Origin: Holosporaceae bacterium
GTDB lineage: Bacteria > Pseudomonadota > Alphaproteobacteria > UBA3830
NCBI GenBank assembly: GCA_031276835.1
Contig: JAISMI010000091.1
Location: 1-13,328, forward strand
DNA: 13,328 nucleotides
Direction of reading: 5' to 3'
The notes under the pieces are model-generated. The model was not told the origin of the DNA and searched no databases. It worked only from the letters and a program-made list of their open reading frames with translations. Positions 7,606-13,328 of this stretch are shown here, one piece after another. The translations under genes and the position numbers were made by a program. Each line of letters begins with the position of its first letter. The stretch's first letter is position 1.

Positions 7606-7688
7606 CGGAAGACCTGCTAACTTTGCAATACTTTTAACACAGAAGTTGTTTTTTGTGTAGAATATTTTCCAAGGATTTTCCGATTTAT

Positions 7689-9005
7689 TCAGATTCCTCC
7701 AACAATCATGTCGTTTATCAAGATAGTTGGAGCATTTATCCCGTATTCCATTTCCAAATCAGAGGCTAGAACGCAATTGGAAAGCATATCCATAAAATTT
7801 CCGGCAACGGTTATTTCGCTGACCGGATAAGTAATCTCTCCGTTTTCTATCAAAAATCCAACGGCTCCCTGACTATAATTTCCGGTAACAAGATTTAGTC
7901 CATTACCCAGAACTTCCGTTATATACAATCCATTTTTTATGGATTTTAGAAGAGCTAGAAACGATTCTTTACCATTTTCAACGTAAACATTATTGGGGGC
8001 AATTCCTTCGAAACCGTCGGCATTACCCGTCGATTTCATTTTCAATTGATTCGCGTACTTTGTATTGAGGAAAAACGAATTCAGCGCGCCATTCTCGATT
8101 ATTATATTGTCGGAGCATTCCAATCCATCCGAATCAAAAGGACGGGATCTCAGGCCGCGTTGAATCGCGTATCTGTCGACGACGCAAAAATCGTCGCCAA
8201 AAATCTTTTGGAACAATTTATCCCTAAGAAAGCTAATTCCCTTGGCGACGGACGCTCCGTTTAAGACGTCAATTAAGTTGCCCAGCAATCGGCCTGAAAC
8301 CATCCGATCAAAAATAACCGGAACCTTACGGGATGAAATTTTCTTTGCCCCAAGCTTTTTCAACGTTCGTTCCGCAGCTTTTTGGGCGATTTGTTCCGGA
8401 CTTTTTAAATCCGAATAGTAGATTTTTTCCGAAAAATCGTAGGCCTGCTCCAGGAATCCATTTTTTTCCGCCAAAGTTACGACGGAAATTTGATGACGAG
8501 TCTTTTCATAGCTGGCTTCAAAATCGTCGTTCTTTACCAGAGTAATCTTTGAGCGAAAGTAACTGGCTTCGGCTCCTCCGGAATTGGTAATTCCATCGAT
8601 TTGCAAAGCCGCTTCTTCGCATTCTAGAGCGTTGGCAATTAATTCTTCCGAAGTAACGGAACGATTGTCGCAGATATCCATTTTCAAGAAATTTTTACAC
8701 AATTCTCCAGGAGACGGACGGAATTCCGCATCTTCTTCCGGAGAATTTTTTGCGACGCAAACGGCCTTTTCAACAAATAATTCTCCCTTTAAGTCTTCCA
8801 AGTTATTGGTAGCAATCACTGCGCTTCTTTTTCCAATGGAAAGTCGCATTTTTACTTCCATCTTATCCGCCTGAACGACATTTTCCAACTTTGCAAGACG
8901 CGTCGTTGCGGAAATGGCGCGGGTTTCTCCGATCAAAATATCCACATTATCTGCGCCGGATTTTCTGGCTCTACGAACCGCGTCTTCTAAAATTTCACTA
9001 TCCAT
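7689..9005 (-). CDS. pmbA: TldE/PmbA, TldD-TldE protease complex subunit
   Basis: PmbA (TldE) pairs with TldD to form a heterodimeric zinc peptidase that trims peptides such as microcin B17 precursor and CcdA in enterobacteria; TldE is the non-catalytic partner. The protein is 438 aa, the family's usual size. Seen: an N-terminal ADNVDILIGE segment, central RKVPVIFDRMVSGRLLGNLI, RGLRSRPFDSDGLECSDN, then GNGLNLVTGNYSQGAVGFLIENG and the C-terminal EITVAGNFMDML, all characteristic of PmbA rather than TldD, whose HExxxH zinc motif is absent. The start was set at the ATG at 9005, one base after the pntAA stop and with GGAG 8-9 nt upstream, in place of the TTG at 9017, which overlaps that ribosome site. 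tldD is not in the window. Probably co-transcribed with recO and pntAA. Confidence 0.93.
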   Translation of the reverse strand: MDSEILEDAVRRARKSGADNVDILIGETRAISATTRLAKLENVVQADKMEVKMRLSIGKRSAVIATNNLEDLKGELFVEKAVCVAKNSPEEDAEFRPSPGELCKNFLKMDICDNRSVTSEELIANALECEEAALQIDGITNSGGAEASYFRSKITLVKNDDFEASYEKTRHQISVVTLAEKNGFLEQAYDFSEKIYYSDLKSPEQIAQKAAERTLKKLGAKKISSRKVPVIFDRMVSGRLLGNLIDVLNGASVAKGISFLRDKLFQKIFGDDFCVVDRYAIQRGLRSRPFDSDGLECSDNIIIENGALNSFFLNTKYANQLKMKSTGNADGFEGIAPNNVYVENGKESFLALLKSIKNGLYITEVLGNGLNLVTGNYSQGAVGFLIENGEITYPVSEITVAGNFMDMLSNCVLASDLEMEYGINAPTILINDMIVGGI

Positions 9006-9006
9006 G

Positions 9007-10059
9007 TTAAGCTCCAAATAGAGTAGCCTGAATTATCTCGTCCGAAGGATCGATTTTACCGTCCTTAATCATAAGAGATACGAAATTGTAAACGTTTCGC
9101 GCAAACAATTGGCTGGAATCGTAAGCCGCCCGCGCCGCAAAATCCGTATAGCCGATTATGGAAACTCCCCCTACCCTAACCACTTCGTTTTCCTTTGACA
9201 TTTCGCAATTGCCTCCGGTTTCCATAGACATATCAACGATTACAGATCCGTTTGGCATAGATTTCACCATTTCGCCGGTTATCAGCTTTGGAGCCGCCTT
9301 TCCTGGTATTTGGGCCGTAGTGATGGCCACGTCCACCTTGGAAATTATCTGAGCCAGTTTTTCCGATTGACGTTTTTGATAATCGGCGTCCATTTCTTTA
9401 GCGTATCCGCCGGCTGTTTCTCCATCGACGCTATTTTCCACTTCAATAAAAGCGGCCCCTAGACTTTCCACCTGTTCTTTGGCGGCGGCGCGAACGTCAA
9501 ATGCCGAAACCATGGCGCCCAATCTTTTAGCCGTTGCAATTGCCTGCAATCCGGCAACTCCAGCCCCCAATATCAATACTCTTGCAGGACGGACTGTTCC
9601 GGCTGCAGTCATCATTAATGGAACTACGCGCCGATATTCGTAGAACCCCTCTAAAACAGCCCGATATCCGGCGATGTTCGCCTGAGAAGACAGAACGTCC
9701 ATGGATTGAGCTCTGGTAATTCTCGGAATTTTTTCCAGAACGCATAAATTGATTCCCTCGGCCGCCATTTTCTCCAAAATTTTCTGATTCTTAAAGGGAG
9801 ATAGCATGGCTATGAGATATGATCCGGATTTAAGCTTCACTTCGAAGGACGGCTTAACGCAAACATATAAATCGGCCTCCGGCAATTCCTTCTCGATTAC
9901 GGCTCCGGCCGCAGAGTATTCTTCGTCGCCGAATCCGGCGCCAACTCCGATATTATGGGGCAATATAACCTTCAGTCCTAGATCGACGTACTTTTTGGTC
10001 GTTTCCGGAGTAATGGCTACTCTTTTTTCTTGATTGTTCAGTATCGCGCTAATTTTCAT
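9007..10059 (-). CDS. pntAA: NAD(P) transhydrogenase subunit alpha part 1 (NAD(H)-binding)
   Basis: Soluble dI domain of proton-translocating transhydrogenase, which exchanges hydride between NAD(H) and NADP(H) at the inner membrane. Length is 350 aa, a little shorter than the roughly 380 of Rhodospirillum rubrum PntAA and without any membrane helices. Seen: RITRAQSMDVLSSQ with the conserved Arg/Gln/Asp/Ser that contact the nicotinamide, the Rossmann motif GAGVAGLQAIATAKRLGA followed by FDVRAAAKEQVESLGA, the mobile-loop region and IPGKAAPKLIT, then VDMSMETGGNC. The start ATG at 10059 has GGAG at good spacing and lies inside the recO 3' end (11-nt overlap). The usual downstream partners pntAB and pntB are missing; pmbA follows instead. 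Alanine dehydrogenase is the related alternative, but the KEQVESLG and RITRAQSMD signatures fit PntAA. Confidence 0.93.
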   Translation of the reverse strand: MKISAILNNQEKRVAITPETTKKYVDLGLKVILPHNIGVGAGFGDEEYSAAGAVIEKELPEADLYVCVKPSFEVKLKSGSYLIAMLSPFKNQKILEKMAAEGINLCVLEKIPRITRAQSMDVLSSQANIAGYRAVLEGFYEYRRVVPLMMTAAGTVRPARVLILGAGVAGLQAIATAKRLGAMVSAFDVRAAAKEQVESLGAAFIEVENSVDGETAGGYAKEMDADYQKRQSEKLAQIISKVDVAITTAQIPGKAAPKLITGEMVKSMPNGSVIVDMSMETGGNCEMSKENEVVRVGGVSIIGYTDFAARAAYDSSQLFARNVYNFVSLMIKDGKIDPSDEIIQATLFGA

Positions 10060-10807
10060 ATTTTTTCTCCAAAATTTTTTCCACTTCCGCCATTAGATAG
10101 TCGCGGGATAAGGGCAATTTTCCGCCGTTTATACCACAAAAATACATCTTTAAAAAATGTTCCGTTATCCGCAGAGCACAAAAAACGTCATTGGCGGTCG
10201 GATTTTCGTCGCTTTCGTTTAAAAACTTCGGTAGAATGAACAGACGATCCTTATATTTTTCTCCGATCTCTCGGGCGACGGCGCAGCCGGTTTTTGGAGA
10301 TACGTAGAAAAGGTCCTCAATCTTTCCGGTAACGGCGCATTTCGACAGACTCAGTCCGGATCCAACCTCCGACAGAAAATCAACCTCAAAATGAGCGTAA
10401 TTCGCCAGCCAATTTTTTTGAGAAATGGACAGAAGCAAGGCTTTTAGCGAATCAAACAATTTCGGATGGGGCGCCTTTTCTGGAAGTCCCTTGGCGCATA
10501 AAAAACAAACGCTTTCTATGGCCAAAACCCCCATGGAATTATTAAAAACATAGGTAAACGGAGAGAAAATATTTTCCATTTTGAAGGTTCCAAGCTGCTC
10601 CGCACTGCGTCCTTTCCATATAGCGTCGTCGATATCTCCCAGTTGGATCGGAGTTTTTAAGCCTTTCACGAGACCGGACGTCTTTCCTAACGTTCTGGTA
10701 AACGCCGTAACAATACGGAAATTTTCCGTAAACGATTTAGACGACAGAACAACGCAGTTTTCTCTCCACTGCAACGCTATTTTCTCCTTATTCGCGAAAT
10801 ACTTCAT
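10049..10807 (-). CDS. recO: DNA repair protein RecO
   Basis: RecO works with RecF and RecR to load RecA on SSB-coated gaps and anneals complementary single strands. The protein is 252 aa from the chosen ATG at 10807. It has the RecO order: N-terminal OB fold beginning WRENCVVLSSKSFTENFRIV then FTRTLGKTSGLVKGLK, a helical middle, and the alphaproteobacterial-style segment SGLSLSKCAVTGKIEDLFYVSPKTG with AREIGEKYKDRLFILPKFL. The longer frame begins with a TTG at 10840; neither start has a strong Shine-Dalgarno, and the ATG start leaves a short lead of about a dozen residues before the OB fold. The stop lies 11 nt inside pntAA. Divergence from model RecO proteins is high, as is common in this family, but the context of motifs is convincing. 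Confidence 0.88.
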   Translation of the reverse strand: MKYFANKEKIALQWRENCVVLSSKSFTENFRIVTAFTRTLGKTSGLVKGLKTPIQLGDIDDAIWKGRSAEQLGTFKMENIFSPFTYVFNNSMGVLAIESVCFLCAKGLPEKAPHPKLFDSLKALLLSISQKNWLANYAHFEVDFLSEVGSGLSLSKCAVTGKIEDLFYVSPKTGCAVAREIGEKYKDRLFILPKFLNESDENPTANDVFCALRITEHFLKMYFCGINGGKLPLSRDYLMAEVEKILEKKYEN

Positions 10808-10997
10808 AGGACTGTCACAAAATACAACTTTTTGCCGCAAATGTGTACCGATTGTTTTTAAGGTTAAAAGATATCCGACTCCCGTTTTAAAGGACTCAAA
10901 AAATTTTCGAAAAAATTAACAAAAACACAATCATTTTTAATTTAATAATCGGAAGAGACGCGAAATCGATACGAAGGCCGAAAAACGCGAAATTCCC
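10808..10997. other. AT-rich strand-switch intergenic region
   Basis: Non-coding stretch between leftward recO and the rightward genes, forming the left part of a 433-nt region without an intact gene. It should hold the recO promoter, but no minus-strand hexamer pair stands out. On the plus strand there is TTAACA at 10916-10921 and TTTAAT at 10941-10946 with a long 19-nt spacer. I see no tRNA, hairpin-plus-T-run terminator or repeat array. Confidence 0.5.
10916..10946 (+). promoter_or_regulatory. Possible promoter upstream of the HU-like remnant
   Basis: TTAACA (5 of 6 to the -35 consensus) and TTTAAT (5 of 6 to the -10 consensus) on the plus strand, about 50 nt ahead of the ATG at 10998. 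The 19-nt spacer is longer than ideal and the surroundings are A/T-rich, so this may be chance. Confidence 0.25.
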
Positions 10998-11183
10998 ATG
11001 ACAAAAACCGAATATATCAACAAAGTCGCAACCCTAGCCGCTTAATTTTTGAGCGAAGACGTTTCATATATTGTTAGACAAGTCATGAAGTCGACGAAAG
11101 ATTACTTTCCGCTTCTCTCGCCCACTCCGCCGCTGAAATGGAAAATTGCCCTCGACAATTCCGCCATTTTTTATAATTTTTAA
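10998..11183 (+). pseudogene. HU/IHF-like DNA-binding protein remnant with in-frame stop
   Basis: Reading from the ATG at 10998 gives MTKTEYINKVATLAA, an in-frame TAA at 11043-11045, and then in the same frame FLSEDVSYIVRQVMKSTKDYF and a further 25 residues to a TAA at 11181. The pattern matches the N-terminal two helices of bacterial HU/IHF proteins (M-K-E-I-A spacing, LS..D, V..V...S..). The beta-arm and DNA-binding part expected after residue 40 (GFGTF and so on) is not recognisable, so the frame looks both stop-interrupted and truncated. HU is about 90 aa; 62 codons remain including the stops. There is no clear ribosome site. The resemblance is read by eye; a short functional peptide or chance ORF cannot be excluded. 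Confidence 0.45.
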
Positions 11184-11240
11184 TTGTTTTTTTGTTATTA
11201 CATGGTAAACTCGCCAATGAGTATCATGATCGAGGTTGAT

Positions 11241-11990
11241 ATGAAAGTAGTTAGTTGTTTTTGTTTTGCATTATGCGTCTCGAGCGCTTTAGCGGAAGAC
11301 GCCGGCGCGACTCCTAAGATTTACTCCGACATTAGCGAATCCGCCCAAGAGGACGCCGTTTCTTTTGATGGAATCAGGGGATTTTTGGGATTAAATTTTC
11401 TCTCCCAAAGATTTGACGCCTCCGTTGGAAACAGCAATAATTTCACCGAAAATAAAATGAATTTGTTTGGATTATGTTTGGGAATGGAATACGCCAAGGC
11501 GTTTCGCAAAGGGTTTTTAGTCGCCATTGACGTTGGCGTCGACGTTTCCAAGAAAAATAAGAAAGAAGGAAATTGGAGCGCATTAAACGAGCAGTTCGAA
11601 GCTCAGCAGGGTCCTTTTCATTGGGGAAACAGAACGGGAAGGTTCGAAAAGGATTTAATCTGTCCAAGAGTCGCTTTGCGCGGCGGTTATCTGATACCAT
11701 CGTATAAATCTATGATCTTCGTGAAGTTAGGAATTTGCAGAATAAGCGGCGTTTATCTATACGAAGTAAACGGCGTTAAGGTATGCAACGTCGACGTGGG
11801 CGTATACGTTCCGTCCTTGGGGTTGGGAATTGAGAGAAAAATCAATCGCAAATGGGGAGCTTCCCTGGAGGCAAATTGGTCCATGAAAAAAGTCTCCAAA
11901 GGCGTTTACGATATGTCCGAGCATAAAATAAAAGTCGGTAATAGAGACATAAGACTTATGGGTATCTACAGCATATCCCACGACAAATAA
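11241..11990 (+). CDS. Secreted, probable outer-membrane beta-barrel protein
   Basis: Protein of 249 aa with a clear Sec signal peptide: Lys2, a hydrophobic core containing CFCFALCV, and a likely cut after SSALA, leaving EDAGATP. The mature part alternates hydrophobic and polar residues in short strands with Gly and aromatic residues (GIRGFLGLNFLSQRF, LFGLCLGMEYAKAF, GFLVAIDVGVDV, VGVYVPSLGLGIERKI, WGASLEANWSM), the look of an 8- to 10-strand porin-like or opacity-type barrel. It has four Cys in the mature part, unusual for such a barrel, and the last strand does not end in an aromatic residue. The start was set at the ATG at 11241 with GAGG 5 nt upstream; the frame extends up to a TTG at 11184 and three more ATGs, but only 11241 gives a normal signal peptide. 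I do not recognise a named family. Confidence 0.75.
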   Translation: MKVVSCFCFALCVSSALAEDAGATPKIYSDISESAQEDAVSFDGIRGFLGLNFLSQRFDASVGNSNNFTENKMNLFGLCLGMEYAKAFRKGFLVAIDVGVDVSKKNKKEGNWSALNEQFEAQQGPFHWGNRTGRFEKDLICPRVALRGGYLIPSYKSMIFVKLGICRISGVYLYEVNGVKVCNVDVGVYVPSLGLGIERKINRKWGASLEANWSMKKVSKGVYDMSEHKIKVGNRDIRLMGIYSISHDK

Positions 11991-12017
11991 ATTGTTTCGG
12001 CCGTCGCATTAATCCGA

Positions 12018-12023
12018 TATAAT
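12018..12023 (+). promoter_or_regulatory. Candidate -10 box for gmk
   Basis: A perfect TATAAT between the barrel gene and gmk. TTGTTT at 11992-11997 is a possible -35 but its 20-nt spacer is too long. The hexamer overlaps the upstream in-frame ATG at 12022, so a transcript from it would start near 12030 and exclude that ATG. This favours 12049 as the true gmk start. Confidence 0.4.
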
Positions 12024-12048
12024 GGCCATATTTTTATGGAAAAAAAAT

Positions 12049-12621
12049 ATGAAAAAAGCCTGTTTATTTGTAGTCTCGGGGCCTTCCGCCGTCGGAAAAA
12101 ATTCAGTCGTTAATGAGATTTTGAAAATCGATCGATCGCTCTCCCGAGTAGTGACCTGCACCACCCGCCCCATGAGAAAATCCGAAAAACACGGAGTAGA
12201 TTATTTCTTTATGGAAAAAAATAATTTTCTACTGGAGGCGGATAGAGGAAATTTTATAGAATTTTCTGAAGTTTACGGCAATTATTATGGCGTTATGCTT
12301 TCCGTCGTCAAGGAAAAGATAAATGCCGGCGAAGACTCCATTTTGGTCATAAATTGGGAAGGTTTTTTGAAAATAAAAAACGTCATAGGAAACGGCGCGT
12401 ATGGTATTTTTATTTTGCCGCCGTCGATGGAAGATCTGAAATTGAGAATAAAATCCCGCGGAGAAGATTCCGCCGAAACGATGGCCCATAGAATTAGTAT
12501 GGCCCGAGAGGATATGGAAAAATCAAAATTTTACGATTTTTGCTTTAAAAATTCTGATATAATCTCCACTGCCAAAGATATTTTGAAGACAATTAACGGC
12601 GTTAGGTTAGCCAATTCATGA
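12049..12621 (+). CDS. gmk: Guanylate kinase with altered substrate-site residues
   Basis: Guanylate kinase phosphorylates GMP to GDP with ATP in the cytoplasm. From the ATG at 12049 the protein is 190 aa, close to the usual 190-207. Seen: P-loop GPSAVGKN at 11-18, TTRPMRKSEKHGVDYFF at 38-54 with the conserved Arg40, Arg43 and Tyr52, Glu71 in FIEF, GNYYG at 77-81, and the lid region RIKSRGEDSAETMAHRI. Deviations: Asn18 follows the P-loop Lys where Ser is usual; Val82 stands where Ser/Thr follows YYG; Asn102 replaces the Asp of the IDW/IDM motif. An upstream in-frame ATG at 12022 would add nine residues, but it overlaps a TATAAT and the shorter start fits the family. The stop overlaps the next gene by ATGA. 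Confidence 0.92.
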   Translation: MKKACLFVVSGPSAVGKNSVVNEILKIDRSLSRVVTCTTRPMRKSEKHGVDYFFMEKNNFLLEADRGNFIEFSEVYGNYYGVMLSVVKEKINAGEDSILVINWEGFLKIKNVIGNGAYGIFILPPSMEDLKLRIKSRGEDSAETMAHRISMAREDMEKSKFYDFCFKNSDIISTAKDILKTINGVRLANS

Positions 12622-13328
12622 AATTATTGCGAATTTTATTGGCGTCTTTTTTTTTATTGGCCAAGGGATCTGCCGAAGCAGATCTATGTTTAGTTAGAGA
12701 CGCGGAAATTGAAGAGACTCTTACGGAAATGGCGAAACCCATTTTCAAAATTGCCGGATTGCGTCCTAAATCGGCAAAGATATATGTCGTAAATTCTGAA
12801 ATTCCCAATGCCTTTACCACGGGAAACGGCTGTATCTTTATAAATTCAGGACTGCTTTTGCAGTTTAAAAATCCATTGCATCTTTTAGGTATACTATGCC
12901 ACGAGACCGGACACATTGCAGCCGGTCATATTTATCGTCATATGAGCGTTCTTGAGCAACGTTCCAAAAATTTTATGCTAGCCATGACGGCCGGAATCTT
13001 GGGAACGATGGCCGCCGGATCGGATGGAGCTATGGCGCTTTGTCTGGGATATCTCATGACCGACGAGAGATTATATCTTCGCTTTTCCAGAGGAGAAGAA
13101 TTTGCGGCGGACGCATTGGCCGCCGCCTATTTGGAAAAATTGGGATACGGTCCCGACGTTCTCGTGGACGCATTTGATATGTTTCAGCGTATGGATGTTC
13201 TAAACGGCGAAGAAAATCTTGCCGTTTACATAAAAACTCATCCCAAAACAAGCGACAGAATTTCCGCTCTCCGCAGAAGAGGCGAATTCAAAAAACATAG
13301 CCAGGCTAATCAGGAATTATTGAATAAA
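12618..13328 (+). CDS. M48-family zinc metallopeptidase, periplasmic (3' end cut by window edge)
   Basis: 237 codons are present with no stop before the right edge. An N-terminal signal peptide (basic KLLR, hydrophobic core, likely cut near GSAEA) places the protein in the periplasm. The catalytic zinc motif HETGH is at residues 95-99 in a CHETGHIAAGH context, and the third ligand Glu161 lies in EEFAAD with the conserved Asp165, the M48B/BepA-like pattern. A small hydrophobic stretch between them (MLAMTAGILGTMAAG) is also typical. After THPKTSDRISALRR, family members such as E. coli BepA (outer-membrane protein quality control) continue with TPR repeats; whether these follow cannot be seen. 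It overlaps gmk by 4 nt (ATGA), so is likely co-translated. The upstream barrel gene makes an envelope role natural, but the substrate is inference. Confidence 0.93.
   Translation, partial: MKLLRILLASFFLLAKGSAEADLCLVRDAEIEETLTEMAKPIFKIAGLRPKSAKIYVVNSEIPNAFTTGNGCIFINSGLLLQFKNPLHLLGILCHETGHIAAGHIYRHMSVLEQRSKNFMLAMTAGILGTMAAGSDGAMALCLGYLMTDERLYLRFSRGEEFAADALAAAYLEKLGYGPDVLVDAFDMFQRMDVLNGEENLAVYIKTHPKTSDRISALRRRGEFKKHSQANQELLNK

Noticed and set aside
7412..7660. 82-codon plus-strand frame across the start of the MFS gene
   Set aside because: Antisense shadow; extends only into the gap between the MFS gene and pmbA and shows no domain.
7625..7665. Inverted repeat ACACA/TGTGT in the gap between pmbA and the MFS gene, considered as a terminator
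   Set aside because: Only five base pairs with a loop of about 12 nt and no GC-rich stem, too weak for an intrinsic terminator.
10581..10919. 112-codon plus-strand frame antisense to recO
   Set aside because: Overlaps motif-bearing recO coding sequence; no ribosome site and no recognisable protein pattern.
12602..12916. 104-codon minus-strand frame antisense to the M48 gene
   Set aside because: The plus strand encodes a protein with signal peptide and HETGH motif; the antisense frame has no supporting features.
1..13328. Defence island, toxin-antitoxin, CRISPR, mobile element or tRNA gene
   Set aside because: No repeat array, terminal inverted repeats, transposase, integrase, toxin-antitoxin pair or cloverleaf-like sequence was seen on either strand.

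Overview
The window looks like a stretch of chromosome from an AT-leaning Gram-negative alphaproteobacterium, possibly a host-associated one (Holosporales or Rickettsiales type). The taxonomic reading is inference. It rests on the RecO, RuvX (long N-terminal lead-in, AAAYILQGAID-type C-terminus) and short PntAA protein styles, on outer-membrane and periplasmic proteins, and on tight packing with a few eroded-looking genes. There are no rRNA or tRNA genes, CRISPR arrays, insertion sequences or phage genes that I can recognise. I did not find a convincing new multi-gene system; most genes are housekeeping genes.

Layout, minus strand: from about 10.8 kb down to 1, nearly everything reads leftward. 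The first block is recO - pntAA - pmbA/tldE (11-nt overlap, then 1-nt gap), followed after 83 nt by an MFS transporter coupled through a TAATG stop/start to prfB. prfB carries the classical +1 programmed frameshift, so its product is the join 6358-6290 plus 6288-5266. Then come ruvX, a HIR-type SPFH/stomatin-like membrane protein, a Bcr/CflA-type MFS exporter, a trmN6-like methyltransferase and radA (3' end cut by the window edge). A 79-residue conserved-looking hypothetical gene (5010-5249) is the only plus-strand gene in this part.

Layout, plus strand: after a 433-nt strand-switch region (10808-11240), which contains an interrupted HU/IHF-like reading frame (10998-11183), the genes read rightward. 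They are a secreted, probably outer-membrane beta-barrel protein, guanylate kinase (gmk) and an M48-family periplasmic metallopeptidase overlapping gmk by 4 nt and running off the right edge.

Functions: three genes serve recombination and repair (recO, ruvX, radA), two serve translation or RNA modification (prfB, trmN6-like), two are MFS transporters, and the rest cover nucleotide metabolism, redox, TldD/TldE peptide processing and the envelope. The points worth a second look are substitutions at usually invariant active-site positions in RuvX (Asp to Asn) and guanylate kinase (several GMP and P-loop contacts), the stop-interrupted HU-like gene, the orphan pntAA without its membrane partners, and the strong resemblance of the SPFH protein to plant hypersensitive-induced-reaction proteins. 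Several start codons were moved from the longest reading frame to a start with a Shine-Dalgarno sequence; reasons are given per gene.
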